Source: Thermanaeromonas sp. C210
GTDB taxonomy: Bacteria > Bacillota > DSM-521 > Neomoorellales > Neomoorellaceae
Assembly: GCF_013167955.1 (NCBI RefSeq)
Contig: NZ_BLWF01000002.1
Location: 351,185 to 415,184, forward strand
Direction: 5' to 3'
Length of the DNA stretch: 64,000 nucleotides
The position numbers and the translations under genes were made by a program. The notes beneath the pieces were generated by a model that saw only the letters and a program-made list of their open reading frames with translations, ran no database searches and was not told the DNA's origin. Positions 59,987 to 64,000 of this stretch are shown here, piece after piece. Numbering within the stretch: the stretch's first letter is position 1; the number at the start of each line of letters is the position of its first letter.

Positions 59987-60769
59987 TTAATCTGCTCCGC
60001 CTTTTGAAAGGCGGGCGAAGGTCAAGAAGCCCGTGTGACCCACCATGCGATGCTGGGGCCTTATGGCCCGGCCTTCTATATGCCACCCCCGCATCATGAC
60101 CTCCAAGGTTTCTATCAGGGCAAAAGACTCCGTTCTCCGCAAAAGGTTCTCAAACCGGGCCACCTGGAGGATAGAGGGCAGGTAGGAACACAGGATGCCG
60201 CCCGGCAGGAGAACCCGGCAAACCGTCTCCAGCGCCCGCCAGGGCTCCGGCACGTCCAGGAGAACCCGATCGAAGTCCTCCTCCAGGTCTTCCGGTGCGT
60301 AAATGTCCCCCAGCCTGAGTTCCAAGTAGGGGGGGAGGTCCCCGAAGTAGCCCTTTACGTTTTCCGCCGCCCGGTCTAACATATCCTGGCGCACATCATA
60401 AGCCACCACCCTCCCCTTTTCCCCCACCTGCCGCAGGACGGCCAGCAGGAGACCGCCGCTCCCCACCCCGCCTACCAGTACCCTGGACCCCGGAAAGACG
60501 TCTGCCCACAGTAAGATAATGCCGGTATCCTTGGGGTAGATAATACCGCTTTTGCGGGGCATGTGCATAACATAATCGGCCAGGGTGGGAGCAAATACAT
60601 AGAGCTTCTTGCCCCGTGAAGTTTCCACTATGCTGCCCGGCTCCCGGCCCAGCACGTCATCGTGTTCAATGTAACCCCAGTGGGTATGCAGGCGGCGGTG
60701 AGAAGTCAGCCGCTCCACCATACAGACACGATTATCCGTAAAAATAACCCAATCTCCTTCGCGGAACAT
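59987..60769 (-). CDS. trmI: tRNA (adenine-N1)-methyltransferase TrmI
   Basis: About 260 residues: N-terminal beta domain with IIYPKDTGIILLWADVFPGS and a Rossmann SAM site GGVGSGGLLLAVLRQVGEKG. The enzyme methylates adenine 58 in the T-loop, important for tRNA stability at high temperature. The ATG at 60769 follows GAGGGG by five bases. Confidence 0.95.
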   Translation of the reverse strand: MFREGDWVIFTDNRVCMVERLTSHRRLHTHWGYIEHDDVLGREPGSIVETSRGKKLYVFAPTLADYVMHMPRKSGIIYPKDTGIILLWADVFPGSRVLVGGVGSGGLLLAVLRQVGEKGRVVAYDVRQDMLDRAAENVKGYFGDLPPYLELRLGDIYAPEDLEEDFDRVLLDVPEPWRALETVCRVLLPGGILCSYLPSILQVARFENLLRRTESFALIETLEVMMRGWHIEGRAIRPQHRMVGHTGFLTFARLSKGGAD

Positions 60770-61104
60770 AAAGCCCCTCACCTCCCGGTATTGACAAGGA
60801 TTTACTTTCCAACTGTCTCAGGTAGCCTCTCTTTATGGTAGCATAAGTAGGAGGCTCCAGGGCAAGCGCGAAACCCGTCAGCCCCGGCGGGAGCATACTT
60901 CTGCCTCCCCCGGGCGGCCGCACCGTGGTATTTTTTCTCGCGAAATAAAAAGGGTCTCCCAGAAAATAAGACGGGCCTCCAAGAAAAAATTAGCTGGACT
61001 TTGGGGCAGCCCTCCTTTAAAATTAATAGTAGTTGTTCTAGATCCTAAAAGTAGAATACCAAGGGCCGGCTCCGACCTGGCCCGGAAAGGAGTTGTCTTA
61101 TTCC
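60770..61104. other. Intergenic region between trmI and rubrerythrin
   Basis: AT-rich stretches lie upstream of the rubrerythrin gene, but no PerR- or Fur-type palindrome or convincing -10/-35 pair was found. No gene is supported. Confidence 0.4.
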
Positions 61105-61680
61105 ATGCCCAGCCTCAAGGGAACCCAGACCGAAAAGAACCTGCTGGTGGCCTTTGCCGGGGAATCCCAGGCGCGTAACAGGTATACCTTTTACGCCAGC
61201 CAGGCCAAGAAGGAAGGTTACGAGCAAATAGCCGCTATCTTTCTGGATACGGCCGAAAACGAAAAGGAGCATGCTAAGCGTTTGTTTAAGTTTCTAGAAG
61301 GAGGCGAAGTGGAAATCACGGCCGCCTTCCCCGCCGGCGTTATCGGGACTACGGCTGAGAACCTGGCCGCCGCCGCTGGAGGGGAAAACTATGAGTATAC
61401 CCAAATGTATCCCTCCTTTGCCGAAACTGCCGAGAAGGAAGGCTTCCCGGAAATTGCGGCCGTATTGCGGGCTATCGCGGTAGCCGAGAAGGGGCACGAG
61501 GAGCGCTACCTCACCCTCCTGGATAGCCTCCGCAAGGGACGTGTTTTCGAGCGGGAAGAAAAAGTAACGTGGCGCTGCCGTAACTGCGGTTACATCCATG
61601 AGGGTCAGGCGGCGCCCCAGGCTTGCCCCGCCTGCAATCACCCGCGCGCCTTCTTCGAAGTCCTGGTTAAGGTGCAGTAA
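61105..61680 (+). CDS. rbr: Rubrerythrin
   Basis: A 191-residue protein: ferritin-like diiron domain with repeated glutamate/histidine helices ([31 protein letters not shown]) and a C-terminal rubredoxin domain ([12 protein letters not shown] ... CPACNHP). It reduces hydrogen peroxide in anaerobes. The ATG at 61105 has AAAGGAG 12 bases upstream; a TTG at 61093 abuts that site. Confidence 0.96.
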   Translation: MPSLKGTQTEKNLLVAFAGESQARNRYTFYASQAKKEGYEQIAAIFLDTAENEKEHAKRLFKFLEGGEVEITAAFPAGVIGTTAENLAAAAGGENYEYTQMYPSFAETAEKEGFPEIAAVLRAIAVAEKGHEERYLTLLDSLRKGRVFEREEKVTWRCRNCGYIHEGQAAPQACPACNHPRAFFEVLVKVQ

Positions 61681-61726
61681 ACAACCGGACACTACCTCGG
61701 GGATTTCTTTCTCCCCACCAGTACGC

Positions 61727-61752
61727 GGCCCCTCCCAAGGGGGCTTTTTTTG
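61727..61752 (+). terminator. Terminator of the rubrerythrin gene
   Basis: Stem GGCCCCTCCCAAGGGGGC with TTTTTTT following. Confidence 0.85.
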
Positions 61753-61839
61753 TCCCCCGTCACGCCCGGAGGTTAGGAGCCCCTTACAGGAAAAGGCCCT
61801 GGCATGTTATCTGGAAACATGATAAAATGGTCTTAAAGG

Positions 61840-63177
61840 ATGATGGGAATGATGAAGGGCTTTTTTACCAGGAGTTTTGGCTTTTTTCTGTTGTTTTTGG
61901 TTTTATCCCAGACCCTTTTCCCCCCTCCGGCGGTCGGGTCCTCCGGGCCAGGGAGCGGTACACCTGCTGTCTATGTCTTGCGGGTGGAAGGCCCCATTGT
62001 CCCCGTGGTAGCTGACTATATCCAGGACGGGATCCAGCGGGCCTACCAAGAAAACGGTGCTTGCGTCATCCTTGAGCTTAGCACGCCCGGCGGCCTTTAC
62101 GCGACAACCCAGAAAATTGTAGAAAGCATATTGAACTCCCGGGTGCCCGTAGTGGTATATGTGTCCCCCGCAGGGGCCTGGGCGGGTTCCGCCGGCACTT
62201 TTATTACCATAGCCGCCCATGTGGCCGCCATGGCGCCCGGCAGCCGTATCGGCGCCGCCCATCCGGTGGCCATGGACAACGACAGCGGGCTCTCGGATAC
62301 CCAAAAGCAGAAAATGGCCCAGGATGCCGCCGCCTGGGTACGGAGTATTGCCCAATGGAGGGGGCGGGACCCCTCCCAGGCTGAACTGGCCGTTCTGGAA
62401 AGCAAATCCTTTACCGACGGCGAGGCCATCCAGGCCAAGCTGGTGGACCTCCGGGCCTCCGACCGGGCCGAACTTTTGGCCCAGCTCCAGGGGCGGAAGG
62501 TTAGCATGGTGGACGGCCGCGAGGTTGACCTGAATGTGGCCGGCCTCCCCGTGCGGGAAATACCAATGAGTTCAGTTCAACGGCTGCTGTTCGGGATAAG
62601 CGACCCCAATATCGCTTACATCCTCATGAGCATCGGCACTATCGGGCTCTTGGCCGAACTATACAACCCCGGCGCCGTATTTCCGGGAGTTGCAGGCGGG
62701 ATCAGCCTGGTTCTCGGCCTTTACGCCCTGGGCACCCTCAATGCCCAGTTGAGCGGTCTGGTCCTGCTCCTTCTGGGTCTGGGGCTCCTGGCAGCTGAAG
62801 TTTTTGTGGTCAGCCACGGCCTCTTGGCGGCCGGAGGGCTGGTATCCTTCATATTGGGCTCCCTCATGCTTTTCAGCGGAGGACCCCCTGCCTTCCGCGT
62901 GAGCCTGAGCCTCATACTTCTTACTGCCCTGACTATGGTAGGATTTGTGACCTTTCTTTTAGGTGCCGTAGTCAAAGCCCAGCGTCGCCCGGCGGTAACC
63001 GGAAAGGAAAGCCTGGCCGGTACGATAGGCGTGGCCTTGACGGATTTGAAACCCGAGGGCTTCCTGCTGGTAGAAGGAGAACGGTGGAAGGCCGAAAGTG
63101 AAGAGCCGATAGAAGCCGGCGAGAAGGTGAAGATTATCGGCGTAGAGGGGTTAAAACTAAAGGTAAAAAAGCTTTAA
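61840..63177 (+). CDS. NfeD-type membrane serine protease
   Basis: A 445-residue protein: signal/anchor, a ClpP-like protease domain ([19 protein letters not shown], catalytic serine in WAGSAGTF), four C-terminal spans and a soluble OB-fold domain (ALTDLKPEG). The family cleaves stomatin-type proteins; the gene is followed by a slipin, which fits. An ATG nine bases downstream is an alternative start. Confidence 0.93.
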   Translation: MMGMMKGFFTRSFGFFLLFLVLSQTLFPPPAVGSSGPGSGTPAVYVLRVEGPIVPVVADYIQDGIQRAYQENGACVILELSTPGGLYATTQKIVESILNSRVPVVVYVSPAGAWAGSAGTFITIAAHVAAMAPGSRIGAAHPVAMDNDSGLSDTQKQKMAQDAAAWVRSIAQWRGRDPSQAELAVLESKSFTDGEAIQAKLVDLRASDRAELLAQLQGRKVSMVDGREVDLNVAGLPVREIPMSSVQRLLFGISDPNIAYILMSIGTIGLLAELYNPGAVFPGVAGGISLVLGLYALGTLNAQLSGLVLLLLGLGLLAAEVFVVSHGLLAAGGLVSFILGSLMLFSGGPPAFRVSLSLILLTALTMVGFVTFLLGAVVKAQRRPAVTGKESLAGTIGVALTDLKPEGFLLVEGERWKAESEEPIEAGEKVKIIGVEGLKLKVKKL

Positions 63178-63199
63178 CGAAAGGAGAGGTGTCACCAGC

Positions 63200-63952
63200 G
63201 TGGAGAATCTCATCACCCTTATAGCCCTGGTAGTAGTAATTGCCAGCATCCTTTCCTCGGCTATACGGGTCGTCCAGGAGTACGAGCGCGGCGTGATCTT
63301 CCGCCTCGGGCGCTATGTAGGAGTAAGGGGACCCGGCCTGTTTTTCCTGATACCCTTCATCGAGCGCATGCAGAAGGTCGACCTGCGGGTAGTAACCATG
63401 GACGTTCCCACCCAGGAGGCCATTACCAAGGATAATGTTACCGTAAAGGTTAATGCCGTGGTTTACTTCCGGGTCGTAGACCCTGCCAACGCGGTCATTA
63501 GAGTTGTAAACCACATAACGGCCACTTCCCAGCTGGCCCAGACCACCCTGCGCAGCGTCCTCGGTCAGTCGGATCTCGATGAGCTCCTCTCCCAACGGGA
63601 ACAGATCAACCAGCGGCTCCAGCAGATTATTGATGAGGGCACCGAGCCCTGGGGAGTTAAGGTGACCCAGGTGGAAATCAGGGATGTGGAGCTGCCCCAG
63701 ACCATGCAGAGGGCTATGGCCGCCCAGGCCGAAGCCGAGCGCGATCGGCGGGCCAAGATCATCCATGCCGACGGTGAATATCAGGCGGCCGAAAAGCTCG
63801 CCCAAGCGGCCCGGATCATCTCTTCCGAGCCCGCTTCCCTCCAGCTGCGCTACCTGCAAACCCTCACCGAAATTGCCTCGGACAAGAGCAATATTATAGT
63901 GTTTCCCGTTCCCGTGGAGTTCTTCCAGCAACTATGGAACCGAGATAAATGA
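63200..63952 (+). CDS. Slipin (SPFH/stomatin family protein)
   Basis: A 250-residue protein with an N-terminal span ([19 protein letters not shown]) and an SPFH domain ([20 protein letters not shown]). It forms membrane scaffolds and is the usual partner of the NfeD protease just upstream. It starts with a GTG. Confidence 0.95.
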   Translation: MENLITLIALVVVIASILSSAIRVVQEYERGVIFRLGRYVGVRGPGLFFLIPFIERMQKVDLRVVTMDVPTQEAITKDNVTVKVNAVVYFRVVDPANAVIRVVNHITATSQLAQTTLRSVLGQSDLDELLSQREQINQRLQQIIDEGTEPWGVKVTQVEIRDVELPQTMQRAMAAQAEAERDRRAKIIHADGEYQAAEKLAQAARIISSEPASLQLRYLQTLTEIASDKSNIIVFPVPVEFFQQLWNRDK

Positions 63953-63969
63953 AGGGCCCCTCAACCCCC

Positions 63970-64000
63970 GCCCCCGGCCACAGGCCGGGGGCTTTGTCTT
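63970..64000 (+). terminator. Terminator of the nfeD-slipin operon
   Basis: A 10-bp stem GCCCCCGGCC / GGCCGGGGGC with a 3-nt loop, then TTTGTCTT at the window end. Confidence 0.8.

Noticed and set aside
43-64000. tRNA genes, rRNA genes or a CRISPR array
   Set aside because: No tRNA T-loop-like motif with matching acceptor arms, no rRNA sequence and no regularly spaced direct repeats were seen by eye; a tRNAscan or CRISPR search was not possible.

Overview
The window looks like a chromosomal segment of a Gram-positive, anaerobic, probably thermophilic Firmicute of the Moorella/Thermanaeromonas type. The reasons are fairly GC-rich DNA with many GTG/TTG starts and strong GGAGG ribosome sites, corrinoid/methyltransferase genes, sigma-H-like and sigma-54 promoters, a hybrid-cluster protein, rubrerythrin, and c-di-GMP and partner-switch signalling. 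The genus is an inference. No rRNA, tRNA, CRISPR array or intact transposon was seen.

Region 1 (1-13.6 kb, mostly minus strand): the 5' part of greA with a textbook promoter, then a complete clade-II (Sec-type) nitrous oxide reductase operon. Its order of transcription is cytochrome c, small membrane protein, Rieske protein, cytochrome b6, subunit IV, cytochrome c, nosZ, a nosB-like membrane gene, nosD, nosL, nosY, nosF. Electrons would pass from menaquinol through the Rieske/cytochrome b complex and c-type cytochromes to NosZ. Upstream lies a second operon (MacB-like permease, ATPase, DUF4418 protein) and a divergent lipoprotein gene. All three units have close matches to sigma-54 promoters, and an NtrC-type activator with its cysteine-rich GAF sensor kinase (13.7-16.4 kb) is next door, co-transcribed with a MtaA-like and a corrinoid protein.

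Region 2 (18-33 kb): a radical SAM enzyme, an orphan BMP lipoprotein, a TauE/DUF1634 pair, and a three-gene operon made of an HTH regulator, a quinate-dehydrogenase-like protein and a homologue of cyanobacterial acyl-ACP reductase. A 2-hydroxyacyl-CoA dehydratase/double-cubane-like protein, coaX-dusB and an Rsb-like partner-switch operon ending in fapA follow.

Region 3 (33-48 kb): birA-bioY under a BirA operator and a pan operon (DUF2520-panC-panD). Next is a decayed nrf locus (histidine kinase, response regulator, NrfH and NrfA all damaged by internal deletions), then a VapBC pair, radical SAM and TtcA-like genes, an HD-GYP protein, yjbQ, and a PAS/HD-GYP sensor broken by a deletion next to a 270-bp inverted-repeat element.

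Region 4 (48-64 kb): accDA with a FapR-like operator, hcp with a CRP/FNR-like site, and a DUF763 gene. A tryptophan ECF transporter operon follows, whose leader carries regularly spaced GAG triplets followed by a terminator (TRAP-like attenuator). Then come an agr-like peptide system (membrane protein, AgrB, AgrD) followed directly by a membrane GGDEF/HD-GYP protein, trmI, rubrerythrin, and nfeD with a slipin.

The strongest candidates for undescribed biology are the agr-peptide/c-di-GMP pairing, the acyl-ACP-reductase-like operon, the TRAP-like trpP attenuator, and the sigma-54 circuit linking nos to a corrinoid/kinase operon.
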